A stretch of DNA of 51,851 nt from Capnocytophaga cynodegmi DSM 19736 (GTDB lineage Bacteria; Bacteroidota; Bacteroidia; Flavobacteriales; Flavobacteriaceae), in contig NZ_KB900709.1 of the NCBI RefSeq assembly GCF_000379185.1, forward strand, positions 1 through 51,851, in the 5' to 3' direction. The translations under genes and the position numbers were made by a program. Below, piece after piece: positions 34,130-44,185 of the stretch. How positions within the stretch are numbered: the stretch's first letter is position 1; every line of letters begins with the position of its first letter. The notes below the pieces were generated by a model. The model worked only from the letters and a program-made list of their open reading frames with translations, ran no database searches and had not been told where the DNA came from.

Positions 34130-36481
34130 ATGAAAACTTTTTTTACACATTTTTACGCATTCACTTTTTTATTATTGATTTCTTTTTCTGTGAAAGGTCA
34201 GTCCATAGAGCAGACTTTAAAAGGAAAAGTTTTTGACCAAGTCACCCACGAACCAATAATGGGAGCTACTATTTTGATAAAAAATTCAAATCCTGCTATC
34301 GGGACAAGCACTGATGAAAACGGAAATTTTGTTATTTCAAATCTTCCTGTTGGACGACATAATTTACAAATATCATTCGTGGGCTATGAAACTATTTTGA
34401 CTCAAGTAATGGTTACTTCAGGAAAAGAAGTTGTGATTGAAATTGCTTTGAAAGAAGATGTTACTGTTCTTAATGAAGTAGTTGTAAAAGCTTCACTCCA
34501 AAAGGAACGTCCATTAAATACAATGGCAACAGTAAGTGCGAGGTCATTTTCAGTAGAAGAAACTTCTCGTTATGCAGGAGGAATGAATGATCCAGCGCGT
34601 ATGGTCTCTGCTTATGCAGGAGTCACCACAGGTAATTTACAAGATAATTCAATTATCGTTCGTGGGAACGCCCCACAAGGTGTGCAATGGCGATTAGAAG
34701 GTGTTGAAATCCCTACTCCACATCACTTTTCGGGAGGAAATGTAGCTGGTGGCGGTATTGTTACGCTTTTTAGTAATCAAGTTTTGGGAAATTCTGACTT
34801 TCTATCAGGAGCATTTCCAGCTGAATACGGAAGTGCTACGGCTGCCATTTTTGATATGAAATTACGCACAGGAAATACTTCTAAACGAGAACATACAGCT
34901 CAAATTGGTGTTTTGGGAATTGATTTTGCCTCTGAAGGACCTTTTTCTAAAACAGGAGAATCATCTTATTTATTCAATTATCGATATTCCACTTTTGGGC
35001 TATTGGGTGATTTGGATGTTATTCCGTCTAAACAACGATTAAAATATCAAGACCTTTCTTTTAAACTGAATTTTCCAACTCAACGGATAGGAACTTTTTC
35101 CTTTTGGGGAATTGGTGGGACAGACAATACCAGCAAAAAAGCTGAAACTAATCCAGCAGAATGGAAAATTGATTTTGATCGCATTGAAAACAAATGGGAA
35201 ACATACTTGGGAGCAACGGGAATTTCACATCGAATTAAAACAGGAAAAAACTCTTTTTTACAATCGAATTTGGCTCTTTCTGGTGTAAATACTACGATTA
35301 TAACTAAAAGAATTACAGATGATTTACAAAATTTCACACCAGATATGGATTTAAAAAATATTACAGGTACATTTACTTTCGGAACAACTCTTAACCATCG
35401 TTTTTCTTCAAAAACTACATTTAAAACTGGGATTACTCACAAGCAACTTTTTTACAAATACAATTTAAGCAGTACTCAAGACCATAATCTACCTCTGACG
35501 TATGCTCAACTTATTGATGATAAGGGAACTACTAATGTATCAGAATTTTTTGCACAAATGCAATACAATTTATCTCCATCAATGATTATTAATACAGGAT
35601 TGCATACTGAATATTTTGATTTGAGTAACGAATTTGTCATAGAACCCCGTTTAGGATTTCAATGGAATTTTCTTCCAAAACATAGTTTGAATTTAGGATA
35701 TGGAAAACATAGTCGTCCTGAAGCTATCAATATTTATATGTTGAAAATCAATGAACAACAACCTAATAAAAACTTGAAACTCTCCAAAGCACATCATTTC
35801 ATTGTAGGACACGATTGGCGTTTGAATTCAAATTTACGATTGAAAACAGAACTCTATTACCAACACATTTATGACGTGCCAGGGGAAGCAAATTCTTCAT
35901 ACTCGCTTATTAACTTTAAACAAGATTACGCACTTCATAAAACTTTAATAAACAATACTATAGGGAGAAATTTCGGTATTGACATTACACTCGAAAGATT
36001 CTTGAATAACAATTATTATTATTTGCTAACAGCTTCTCTCTTTGATACGAAATATAAAGCTGGAGACAATGTGTGGCATAACACACGTTACAACAAAAAT
36101 TACGTGTTAAATGCTTTGTTTGGAAAAGAATTTTTCTTTAAAAATAATAGTCGTGTGCTTGATGTAAATGCTCGGATTTCCGTTACTGGAGGTGAACGTT
36201 ATAGTCCCATTATAGAAAATAAATCTATTGATAATAAAATAATTATCAAAGATGAAAGCAGAGCATTCGAAAAATCTTTTCCAACATTGATATATGCTGA
36301 TTTAACATTAAATTATCGCATCAATCATCGTAAAAGTTCAAGTGTTTTTTCCTTTCAAATGAAAAATATTTTGGGAGCTCCTATCTATGAAGGACACAAT
36401 TATAACTTTCAAAATCAACAAATTAAACTAAGTAAAAGCACGTTAGTTATTCCAAACTTAAGTTATAAAATTGAATTTTAA
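34130..36481 (+). CDS. TonB-dependent outer-membrane receptor with carboxypeptidase-regulatory-like domain
   Basis: A 783-residue outer-membrane transporter. It has a signal peptide (MKTFFTHFYAFTFLLLISFSVKGQS). A carboxypeptidase-regulatory-like domain follows at about 27-115 (LKGKVFDQVTHEPIMGATILI, then NLPVGRHNLQISFVGYE). The plug domain (~120-250) includes VRGNAPQGVQWRLEGVEIP and SGAFPAEYGSATAAIFD. The rest is a beta-barrel of alternating strands. No SusD-like lipoprotein follows, so glycan uptake is not suggested; metal chelates or peptides are possible. The gene is preceded by an AraC-type regulator and is 18 bp upstream of a CPBP protease gene. Confidence 0.9.
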   Translation: MKTFFTHFYAFTFLLLISFSVKGQSIEQTLKGKVFDQVTHEPIMGATILIKNSNPAIGTSTDENGNFVISNLPVGRHNLQISFVGYETILTQVMVTSGKEVVIEIALKEDVTVLNEVVVKASLQKERPLNTMATVSARSFSVEETSRYAGGMNDPARMVSAYAGVTTGNLQDNSIIVRGNAPQGVQWRLEGVEIPTPHHFSGGNVAGGGIVTLFSNQVLGNSDFLSGAFPAEYGSATAAIFDMKLRTGNTSKREHTAQIGVLGIDFASEGPFSKTGESSYLFNYRYSTFGLLGDLDVIPSKQRLKYQDLSFKLNFPTQRIGTFSFWGIGGTDNTSKKAETNPAEWKIDFDRIENKWETYLGATGISHRIKTGKNSFLQSNLALSGVNTTIITKRITDDLQNFTPDMDLKNITGTFTFGTTLNHRFSSKTTFKTGITHKQLFYKYNLSSTQDHNLPLTYAQLIDDKGTTNVSEFFAQMQYNLSPSMIINTGLHTEYFDLSNEFVIEPRLGFQWNFLPKHSLNLGYGKHSRPEAINIYMLKINEQQPNKNLKLSKAHHFIVGHDWRLNSNLRLKTELYYQHIYDVPGEANSSYSLINFKQDYALHKTLINNTIGRNFGIDITLERFLNNNYYYLLTASLFDTKYKAGDNVWHNTRYNKNYVLNALFGKEFFFKNNSRVLDVNARISVTGGERYSPIIENKSIDNKIIIKDESRAFEKSFPTLIYADLTLNYRINHRKSSSVFSFQMKNILGAPIYEGHNYNFQNQQIKLSKSTLVIPNLSYKIEF

Positions 36482-36499
36482 TGATAAAAATTAGATAAA

Positions 36500-37315
36500 A
36501 TGAATCACATCATAAAAAAATACGATAAACCTTTTGTTTTTTTCAGTTTGGCATTGATAATTCCTTGGTTGTTGTGGTTTTATGCAGCTTATTTAAGCCA
36601 TAAAACTGATAATGAAAGTATTATTCTACAAGGATTTTTACAACTTGCAGGACTATTTGCTCCAATGTTAGTTGCGGGAAGTTTCTTTTTGAAGGATGAA
36701 TACTTATTTTCTGACCTTAAAAAACGATTTTGGGGTAAAAACTTGTTATCAAACAAATATTTTTGGGTAGCGTTGTTACTCCCTCCAATTTCTATCGTAA
36801 TGGCTCAATTACTTTCAGTAGATTTTGGACATAGTTTTGAACAATTTTACATTTCAGGGCAACCCTCATTTACATCAAAACCATTTTCTCCTTGGCTATT
36901 GTTATTTATCGCTCCTATAGTGGAAGAGTTAGCGTGGCATTCCTATGGAACGGACGCATTACGACAACGTTTTTCTGTTTTTATAACCTCTGTCCTGTTT
37001 GCAGTTTATTGGGGATTTTGGCATTTACCTTTATTTTTTGTAAAAGGTTATTATCAAAATAATGTACAAGCTGAGGGATTAATTTATACATTGAATTTTG
37101 TAATGAGTTTATTCGTTTTTGTTTTCATAATGAATTGGTTATATTACAAATCTGGTAGAAATGTTTCTATTACTATACTTTTTCATTTAGTAGGCAATAT
37201 TTCTAATGAAATTTTTGCAACACACCCTGACAGCAAAATTATTCAAACTTCCCTCTTACTGATATTAGTCGTTTACATATTAGTTAAAGAAAAGAGTTTA
37301 TTCTTTAGTAGTTGA
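36500..37315 (+). CDS. CPBP-family intramembrane (CAAX-type) glutamic protease
   Basis: A 271-residue polytopic membrane protein with about eight hydrophobic segments and the CPBP signatures: VEELAWHSYG (Glu142-Glu143), FWHLPLFF (His175), and a third motif LFHLVGNISN. Relatives are Rce1-like proteases; some give bacteriocin self-immunity or process peptides. It starts 18 bp after the TonB-dependent receptor stop and is surely co-transcribed with it, so it may act on the receptor's ligand or on a membrane peptide. No bacteriocin precursor is visible nearby. Confidence 0.85.
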   Translation: MNHIIKKYDKPFVFFSLALIIPWLLWFYAAYLSHKTDNESIILQGFLQLAGLFAPMLVAGSFFLKDEYLFSDLKKRFWGKNLLSNKYFWVALLLPPISIVMAQLLSVDFGHSFEQFYISGQPSFTSKPFSPWLLLFIAPIVEELAWHSYGTDALRQRFSVFITSVLFAVYWGFWHLPLFFVKGYYQNNVQAEGLIYTLNFVMSLFVFVFIMNWLYYKSGRNVSITILFHLVGNISNEIFATHPDSKIIQTSLLLILVVYILVKEKSLFFSS

Positions 37316-37497
37316 AAATAATTTCGTTTTGATAGACTTTATTTTCGTTTATTTTCGTTTTTATGCATTTATAAGCTATTGATAATATGATAATTGTCAG
37401 TATATTTTTATTAAAATGAAAAAAATGTTGTCTGTAAATTTTGTTTATATCAATTTTAATACATACTTTTACCCTTATTTTATTACATTTACAAATT

Positions 37498-38778
37498 ATG
37501 AGTAACAATACAGAAAAGAAAAGAACTGGAATGTATGAAAACGTGATGCACGAGTTCAACAAAGCTGCTGATAAAATGAATTTAGATACTGGAGTGCGTA
37601 AAATTTTAGCTTCTACTCAGAACGAAATTGTGGTGCATTTCCCTGTAAAAATGGATGATGGCTCTATTGAGGTTTTTACTGGGTATCGTGTTCAGCATAA
37701 TAATGCTTTAGGCCCTTACAAAGGAGGATTGCGTTACCACCCAACTGTAGATATCGATGCTGCAAGAGCTTTGGCTACTTGGATGACTTGGAAATCTGCC
37801 ATTGCTGGGCTTCCTTATGGTGGTGGAAAAGGAGGAATTCAATTAGACCCTTCTAAATATTCAAAAGGCGAACTAGAAAGAATTACACGTAGGTTTACAT
37901 ACGCTTTGGGAGATAATATTGGACCTGATTATGATATTCCAGCTCCAGATGTAAATACAAATGCTCAAATAATGGCGTGGATTTCAGACACCTATGCTTC
38001 TGCTAAGTCTCCTGCTAATCGTTCGGTAAATTTACACGTAGTTACAGGAAAACCTGTATTGTCAGGAGGATTACAAGGTAGAGATCGTGCTACTGGGTTT
38101 GGTGTTGTTGTTTCCATTCAAAAATGGGCTAAGAAAAATAATGTTGATTTAAAAGGAAAAACTTTTATTGTTCAAGGTTTTGGAAATGTAGGCTACTGGG
38201 CTGCACATTTTCTTCAAGAATTGGGAGCTAAACTTATTGCTGTTCAAGACCATACGGGTTCAATTCTTAATACAGAAGGAATTGATTCAGAAGATTTGTT
38301 GGCTTACACAAAAACGAATAAAGGTGGTGTAAGCGGATACAGCAAAGCAAAAGCTATTGATAATTCAGAATTCTGGAAAACAGATTGTTACCTTTTAGTT
38401 CCTGCTGCGTTAGGTAATCAGATTACCACAGAAAATGCCAATGATATCAAAGCCTCACTAATTGCTGAGGGCGCTAACGGACCTACAGATAGTGCTGCAG
38501 AAGAAATTTTGATGAAAAAAGGTATTGCTATTATCCCTGATATTCTTTGTAATAGTGGTGGTGTAATAGGCTCATATTTTGAGTGGTTACAAAACAAACG
38601 TGCTGAAATTTGGGAAATTGATGAGGTACTAGTTAAGCTCAAACAAAAAATTGAAACTGCATTTGATGCTGTAGTAGCTTCAGCCGAAAAATATCAAACA
38701 GATTACAGAACTGCGGCATATATTGTTGCTTTGGCGAAAATAGAACAAGTATACAAAGAAAGAGGGGTTTTCCCTTAA
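37498..38778 (+). CDS. Glutamate dehydrogenase-family protein (Glu/Leu/Phe/Val dehydrogenase)
   Basis: A 426-residue oxidative deaminase of the hexameric family. The substrate region has GPYKGGLRYHPTVDIDAARA and the catalytic Lys region LPYGGGKGGIQLDP, followed by YDIPAPDVNT with the conserved Asp. The nucleotide-binding fold begins at KTFIVQGFGNVGYWAAHFL. Length fits NAD-type glutamate dehydrogenases, which use glutamate as carbon source in many oral and gut bacteria. I choose ATG 37498; an in-frame TTG 57 bp upstream would add a hydrophobic stretch foreign to the family. It ends in a strong terminator shared with the convergent rsmD. Confidence 0.92.
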   Translation: MSNNTEKKRTGMYENVMHEFNKAADKMNLDTGVRKILASTQNEIVVHFPVKMDDGSIEVFTGYRVQHNNALGPYKGGLRYHPTVDIDAARALATWMTWKSAIAGLPYGGGKGGIQLDPSKYSKGELERITRRFTYALGDNIGPDYDIPAPDVNTNAQIMAWISDTYASAKSPANRSVNLHVVTGKPVLSGGLQGRDRATGFGVVVSIQKWAKKNNVDLKGKTFIVQGFGNVGYWAAHFLQELGAKLIAVQDHTGSILNTEGIDSEDLLAYTKTNKGGVSGYSKAKAIDNSEFWKTDCYLLVPAALGNQITTENANDIKASLIAEGANGPTDSAAEEILMKKGIAIIPDILCNSGGVIGSYFEWLQNKRAEIWEIDEVLVKLKQKIETAFDAVVASAEKYQTDYRTAAYIVALAKIEQVYKERGVFP

Positions 38779-38800
38779 TAGATAATGTTTTTGAAAATGA

Positions 38801-38826
38801 AAAGTCACTCTTTTAAGAGTGACTTT
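38801..38826. terminator. Bidirectional terminator between the glutamate dehydrogenase-family gene and rsmD
   Basis: AAAGTCACTCTT (38801-38812) pairs with AAGAGTGACTTT (38815-38826), with A residues before and T residues after. Confidence 0.85.
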
Positions 38827-38834
38827 TTTTATTT

Positions 38835-39377
38835 TTAATTTTCTAATTCAAAGAAACTAAACATATTTCCTCCGTATTTTTTTGAATATGAAAAATTTGG
38901 TACTTCTTCTAAATCGGTTTGTTTTGAATGTTCTATAATAAGAACTCCTCCTTCATTTAGCAATTCTCTTTCAAAAACCAAACTTACTATTTCAGAAAAT
39001 TTTTCCTGAGTAAATTCATAAGGAGGATCTGCAAAAATAATATCAAACTTTTGATTTGTTTTTTTTAGGTAATTATACACATCTGATTTTAAAGGTGTTA
39101 TAAAGTATTCTAATTCCTTAGCAATTTTTGTTATGAATTGAATACAACCACTATGATTATCTACCGAAATGATGCTTTGACATCCTCTACTTGCAAACTC
39201 ATAGCTGATGTTTCCCGTACCTGAAAATAAGTCAAGAACTGAAATTTCATCAAAATAGTAACTGTTATTCAATATATTAAATAATGCTTCTTTTGCAAAA
39301 TCCGTTGTAGGACGCACAGGCAATTTGGCTGGAGCGATGAGGTGTTTTCCTTTGTTTTTTCCTGAAATGATTCGCAT
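38835..39377 (-). CDS. rsmD: 16S rRNA (guanine-966-N2)-methyltransferase RsmD
   Basis: A 180-residue SAM-dependent enzyme methylating G966 of 16S rRNA. It has the N-terminal MRIISGKNKGKHL, PTTDFAKEALFNIL, the SAM loop VLDLFSGTGNISYEFASRG, and the catalytic DPPYEF. Length is typical. A TATTTTTG box on the minus strand (39398-39405) is a possible -7 element 21 bp upstream. It follows the MATE transporter gene (40-bp gap). Confidence 0.93.
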   Translation of the reverse strand: MRIISGKNKGKHLIAPAKLPVRPTTDFAKEALFNILNNSYYFDEISVLDLFSGTGNISYEFASRGCQSIISVDNHSGCIQFITKIAKELEYFITPLKSDVYNYLKKTNQKFDIIFADPPYEFTQEKFSEIVSLVFERELLNEGGVLIIEHSKQTDLEEVPNFSYSKKYGGNMFSFFELEN

Positions 39378-39417
39378 TTTTACTTAATTTCTACTTGCAA
39401 AAATAACTAATTTAATT

Positions 39418-40734
39418 CTATTTTTGAATAAAATTTTTTCTGAAATGAAGAGCCAAAAGTAATCCTCGAGTAGTTATCCAAGCAAAAAAGGCAAACCAAA
39501 TACCTTTCAATTCCCATTCAAAACTTTGAAATAAGTATAAAAATGGTAAGAATATTCCGAAAGAAGCGATTAACAATACATTTCGTAAAATTTTCGTAAA
39601 TCCAATACCTTTATAAACGCCATCAAGCAGAAATGTAACAGAATTGATGGGTTGCATTAATACAACTATCCAGAAAGTTGCAAAAAATAAAGATTGTACG
39701 CGTTCATCTTTGGTTAAAATCTGACCTATTGGAAAATATAAAATAGAGTAAGATAATGCCAAGAGTAATCCTATCAAAATTGTAATTTTCAACAAATCCT
39801 TTACTAAAAGAACAAGCGTATCAAACCGCTTCATTCCATATAATTTACCCGAAAGAACCCCTCCTGCACTACTATAGCCATCAATAAAAAAAGCCGAGAA
39901 CAACCAAATTTGAGCAAGTAATGTGTGTGTTGCTACAAATGCATTATCCGTTTCACTCCCTAAATTAGTTGCCACTCGAAAAGCAAAAAATAATGTGATT
40001 TGCAATGAAAGTGAACGAATTAAAAGATTAAAACTCATTAATAAGTTACGAAAGAATTCAGGGTGTAGCTTACTGAAATAAAATAACTTAAAATTAGTTT
40101 TTCGATATAAGAATATTAAAGCTAACACAAACATCGTAATTTGTGAGATTAATGTTGCCCAGGCAAGTCCTTCTACACCAAGTTGAAATTGAAAAACAAA
40201 AATCAAATTCAAAATAACGTTTAAAATACCTCCTATAACACTGATAATCATTGCCCAAGATGTGTTCTGAAGCCCTTTAAAAACTCCATAAAGTGTTATT
40301 GTTAAGAGTGTTATAGGAAATCCCCAAACTCGAATATTGAAATATGTTAAGCAAATATCCAATAACTTCTGTTCTGCCCCATAAAGTTTGAAAATAACAT
40401 CACCAAAGAAAAAGCTTATTCCGGAAGCAAACAACGAAATGATTGCACTGAACCAAAAAATCTGAGCCACCAAGCTTTTTAATCTGTTTAGCCGGCTTTG
40501 TCCATATCCTTGAGCAACTTGCGATGCTATTGCATAGGAAGTTTGTGCAAAAATCCATATAATTGCAGTTATAAAAGAGCCTACAATCCCTACTGCACCA
40601 AGAATTTCTTGTGTATTTAGAGGAATATGTCCAGCCACAATTGTATCAGTCAATGAAATTATAGGCTCTATAATTCCCGAAATAATTGCAGGAATAGCCA
40701 AACGATTTATTTCTTTTAAAGAAACTCTCGACAT
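39418..40734 (-). CDS. MATE-family efflux transporter (DinF-like)
   Basis: A 438-residue membrane protein with twelve hydrophobic segments in two repeats. The start ISLKEINRLAIPAIISGIIEPIISLTDTIVAGHI-type opening (positions 5-36) and the later AISEALI-free, Gly-rich turns such as YGVFKGLQNTSWAMIISVIG are typical of MATE transporters, here closest in style to DinF. MATE proteins export cationic drugs or metabolites using Na+ or H+. The gene starts one base before the stop of the upstream glycosyltransferase region's gene (gap of 1 bp), so the two are co-transcribed. Confidence 0.88.
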   Translation of the reverse strand: MSRVSLKEINRLAIPAIISGIIEPIISLTDTIVAGHIPLNTQEILGAVGIVGSFITAIIWIFAQTSYAIASQVAQGYGQSRLNRLKSLVAQIFWFSAIISLFASGISFFFGDVIFKLYGAEQKLLDICLTYFNIRVWGFPITLLTITLYGVFKGLQNTSWAMIISVIGGILNVILNLIFVFQFQLGVEGLAWATLISQITMFVLALIFLYRKTNFKLFYFSKLHPEFFRNLLMSFNLLIRSLSLQITLFFAFRVATNLGSETDNAFVATHTLLAQIWLFSAFFIDGYSSAGGVLSGKLYGMKRFDTLVLLVKDLLKITILIGLLLALSYSILYFPIGQILTKDERVQSLFFATFWIVVLMQPINSVTFLLDGVYKGIGFTKILRNVLLIASFGIFLPFLYLFQSFEWELKGIWFAFFAWITTRGLLLALHFRKNFIQK

Positions 40735-40735
40735 T

Positions 40736-42010
40736 TTATATTAATTCAGCTAATTTTTGAGTTAAATTCTTTCTACTATAGGGTGCTAAACCTATTGGGT
40801 TAGACTTTAATTCACCTCTTTTATAAAAATTGTACCATTTTAGGATAGTCTCTCTTATTTCTTGATAGTCATCATATCTAAAAAATTCTCCTGTATTGGT
40901 ATCTTTTACAATCTGTGCTGCGTCCCAATGCTCCGGACCAATAGCTAAAATAGGACGACTGGAAACCATATATTCAAATAATTTTCCTGGAATAATTCCC
41001 TCAGTTTCTTTCGAGTTTATCTCTATAAGTAAAAGTATTTGAGATTGATTTTGTAATTCAATTGCCTCTTTATGAGAAATATAACCTTTGTTAGTTATAT
41101 AATTACCTAAACCTAAAGTAACTAAATATTCTAATATTTCATTGCTTATTTTTCCTGCAAAACATAATTCAAAATCTTGTGCAAATGATTCATTTTTAGA
41201 GACTAAATCAGCTAATACTTTCCATAATATTTTTGGATTTCTATCAGAAAGTAACGAACCTATATGAGATATTAAAAACTTTTCAGAAAGATTTCTTTTT
41301 GTATATGTCTGAATATCATAACCATTAGTGATGGTATGAATAGGTTTATTTGTTAATAATGAAAATTCTTTCTTTGTTTTAAAACTTGTAGTAATTACCA
41401 AATCAGATGTCTGTAGAATTTCTTTTTCTAAAAATTTATGTTGATTTGCTGCCCATTTGGTTAATCGTAAATCCTTATGATAACCAATAGTTGTCCAAGG
41501 GTCACGGAAATCACTAATCCATTTTAGCTTTGGAAATTTTTTCTTTAAATGATAGCCTATTAAGTGTATACTATGTGGTGGTGAGGTAGTTATAATTGTT
41601 TGAATTTCATTTTCTTGTATAAATTTTGAAAGAAATTTTACGGAAGGCTTTACCCAAAATTTACGAGCATCAGGAATAAATAAATTTCCACGAACCCAAA
41701 GCATCATTTTTTCTATGAAAGACACCTTTTTGCGAGGAATAATTCCTGAACTTATCTTTTGTGTTTTATTTTTAGAAAGTAAAGAAGCTAATCCGTATGG
41801 TTCCCAAATAGGTTGTTTTATTACCTGAATATTAGTGGGTAAATCTTCTCCCATTTGTTTATCTATCATAGGATACATTGGGTTTTCAGGCACATATACA
41901 ATGGGTTCAACTCCGAAATCACGTAAATATTTCACGAACTTAATCCATCGCTGTACTCCCGGACCACCTGCAGGTTTCCAATAATATGTAATGATTAAAA
42001 CTTTTTTCAT
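40736..42010 (-). CDS. Glycosyltransferase family 4-like protein
   Basis: A 424-residue glycosyltransferase of the GT-B fold. The N-terminus MKKVLIITYYWKPAGGPGVQRW is typical of the Bacteroidota GT4 subgroup. The middle has WISDFRDPWTTIGYH. The donor-site region near the C-terminus reads ETEGIIPGKLFEYMVSSRPILAIG, with the conserved KLFEYM. The sugar and acceptor are unknown. There is no polysaccharide cluster around it; its only close neighbour is the MATE-type transporter 1 bp downstream. Confidence 0.85.
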   Translation of the reverse strand: MKKVLIITYYWKPAGGPGVQRWIKFVKYLRDFGVEPIVYVPENPMYPMIDKQMGEDLPTNIQVIKQPIWEPYGLASLLSKNKTQKISSGIIPRKKVSFIEKMMLWVRGNLFIPDARKFWVKPSVKFLSKFIQENEIQTIITTSPPHSIHLIGYHLKKKFPKLKWISDFRDPWTTIGYHKDLRLTKWAANQHKFLEKEILQTSDLVITTSFKTKKEFSLLTNKPIHTITNGYDIQTYTKRNLSEKFLISHIGSLLSDRNPKILWKVLADLVSKNESFAQDFELCFAGKISNEILEYLVTLGLGNYITNKGYISHKEAIELQNQSQILLLIEINSKETEGIIPGKLFEYMVSSRPILAIGPEHWDAAQIVKDTNTGEFFRYDDYQEIRETILKWYNFYKRGELKSNPIGLAPYSRKNLTQKLAELI

Positions 42011-42121
42011 TTTTGTTTAATTATCTAGATTTATAGTCAGAAATATAAGAAAATATAATAAATCAAACCATAAACTTTATAATAAATTTGTAAAAAATAT
42101 TTTTTGAAACTTGAAATACAA

Positions 42122-42151
42122 AAAAGCCGTCACTTCCCAGCAACGGCTTTT
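42122..42151 (-). terminator. Intrinsic terminator of rpsA
   Basis: AAAAGCCGT (42122-42130) and ACGGCTTTT (42143-42151) form a 9-bp stem with a 12-nt loop. On the minus strand it is followed by a U run. Confidence 0.85.
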
Positions 42152-42186
42152 CCTCATTAAAACAAAAAATTATGAAAAAAACTAAA

Positions 42187-43941
42187 TTACTTTCCTCTTT
42201 CCATTTTGTCTTTCAACTCTTGAAGAGCTTCTAAGTCTCCTAAAGTTGATTTTTCGACAGCTGTTGTAGAATTTGATGCTTCTTTAGCAATCTTTTCCTC
42301 TTCTTCTCTAAATATAGCAGTATGAGAAGCTACAACTCTTTTGAATTCTTTATTAAATTCAATCACTTTGAAATCGGCTGTGTCGCCTTTTCCTAGTTTT
42401 TTACCATCTTCTTTCTCCAAGTGGCGTGTGGGGATAAATGCAACGATATCTTCATTAAACTCAACTGTTGCTCCTTTGTCTACCATTTTGGAAATAGTTC
42501 CGTTATGAACAGTTCCTACTGCAAATTCTACCTCGTATTTATCCCAAGGATTTTCAGTAGTTTGTTTGTGTCCTAAAGAAAGTTTACGAGCTTCTACATC
42601 CAACTCAAGTACAACTACATCTAACTTGTCTCCTACATTAACAAACTCTGATGGATGTTTGATTTTTTTAGACCAAGAAAGATCTGAAATATAGATTAAT
42701 CCATCTATTCCCTCTTCTAACTCAGCAAAAACACCAAAGTTTGTGAAATTACGTACTGTTCCCACGTGTTTTGAACCAACAGGATATTTTGTAGCAATAC
42801 TAGCCCAAGGATCAGATGTTAATTGTTTGATTCCTAAAGACATTTTACGCTCATCTCTATCCAATGTTAGCACAACTGCCTCAACCTCATCTCCAAGACT
42901 TACAAAATCTTGTGCTGAACGAAGGTGAGTACTCCAGGACATTTCTGATACGTGAATTAAACCTTCAACACCTTCTGCAATTTCTACGAAAGCTCCGTAA
43001 TCAGCGATAACAACTACTTTTCCTTTAACTTTATCCCCAACTTTTAAATCATCAGCTAAAGCATCCCAAGGGTGTTTACTTAATTGCTTTAGTCCTAATT
43101 GAATACGAGATTTATTATCATCGAAATCTAAGATAACTACATTCAATTTTTGGTCTAACTCAACCACTTCGTTTGGATGATTAATTCTTGACCAAGAAAG
43201 GTCTGTAATGTGGATTAATCCATCAACACCTCCTAAATCAACAAACACACCATAAGAAGTAATGTTTTTAACTACACCTTCTAAAACTTGACCTTTTTCA
43301 AGTTGTCCGATGATTTCTTTTTTCTGTTCTTCAATATCAGCTTCGATGAGAGCTTTGTGTGAAACAACTACGTTTTTAAATTCGTGATTTACTTTCACAA
43401 TTTTGAACTCCATCGTTTTATTTACATATTGCTCGTAATCACGTATTGGTTTTACATCAATCTGAGAACCTGGTAAAAATGCTTCAATTCCAAATACATC
43501 AACAATCATACCACCTTTTGTTCTGCTCTTAACAAATCCGTTTACAATTTCTCCGTTTTCGTGAGCTAAATTCACACGATCCCACGCTTTAATCGTGCGT
43601 GCTTTTCTGTGAGAAAGTACTAATTGTCCTGTTTTATCCTCACGGATATCAATCAAAACTTCTACTTTATCACCTACTTTTAATCCTGGATTATAGCGAA
43701 ACTCGTTCAAAGAAATAACACCTTCTGATTTGGCATTTATATCAATAATCGCCTCTCTGTCAGTAATTCTAACAACTGTTCCCTCAACAACTTCATTGTC
43801 TTGAGTATCAACAAAATTGTTTTTTACTAAATCCTCAAAGTTTTTCAACTTATCTTCTTGAACACTTTCAATACCTTCTTCGTATTTTGTCCAATCAAAA
43901 TTTTTCAAGAACTCGTCTTGTGTGTGTGTTTGTTCAGCCAT
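42187..43941 (-). CDS. rpsA: 30S ribosomal protein S1
   Basis: A 584-residue protein with about six S1 (OB-fold) repeats: an N-terminal pair binding the ribosome, then repeats such as GQVLEGVVKNITSYGVFVDL, GDKVKGKVVVIADYGAFVEI and GSKHVGTVRNFTNFGVFAEL. S1 recruits mRNA to the 30S subunit; in Bacteroidota, where Shine-Dalgarno sequences are weak, it is thought to matter in initiation. The last ~40 residues are Glu/Lys-rich. A TAATTTTG box on the minus strand (44017-44024) is a possible -7 element about 75 bp upstream of the ATG. Confidence 0.96.
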   Translation of the reverse strand: MAEQTHTQDEFLKNFDWTKYEEGIESVQEDKLKNFEDLVKNNFVDTQDNEVVEGTVVRITDREAIIDINAKSEGVISLNEFRYNPGLKVGDKVEVLIDIREDKTGQLVLSHRKARTIKAWDRVNLAHENGEIVNGFVKSRTKGGMIVDVFGIEAFLPGSQIDVKPIRDYEQYVNKTMEFKIVKVNHEFKNVVVSHKALIEADIEEQKKEIIGQLEKGQVLEGVVKNITSYGVFVDLGGVDGLIHITDLSWSRINHPNEVVELDQKLNVVILDFDDNKSRIQLGLKQLSKHPWDALADDLKVGDKVKGKVVVIADYGAFVEIAEGVEGLIHVSEMSWSTHLRSAQDFVSLGDEVEAVVLTLDRDERKMSLGIKQLTSDPWASIATKYPVGSKHVGTVRNFTNFGVFAELEEGIDGLIYISDLSWSKKIKHPSEFVNVGDKLDVVVLELDVEARKLSLGHKQTTENPWDKYEVEFAVGTVHNGTISKMVDKGATVEFNEDIVAFIPTRHLEKEDGKKLGKGDTADFKVIEFNKEFKRVVASHTAIFREEEEKIAKEASNSTTAVEKSTLGDLEALQELKDKMERGK

Positions 43942-44185
43942 TTGCTGATAAATTAAATTTGTATTTCTTTTGAAAATAAAGAGCTTAGCGTATTTTCATC
44001 AGAAAGAATTAAACATCAAAATTATCCCTTTGCTCTTCAAACGCTCACTAAGGGAGTGCAATATTACAAATAATTTTGTTATCTACCAAATTATTTTGTT
44101 TTCACCAATGAAAATTATGAGATTAGCCTGACTTTTTCCTATGTCTGATTTCTTATAAAAAATCTTCTCGTTAGATATTTACATA

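Noticed and set aside
43942-44185. Possible structured leader of rpsA
   Set aside because: I see only a candidate -7 box (44017-44024) and short imperfect pairings; not enough for an RNA element.
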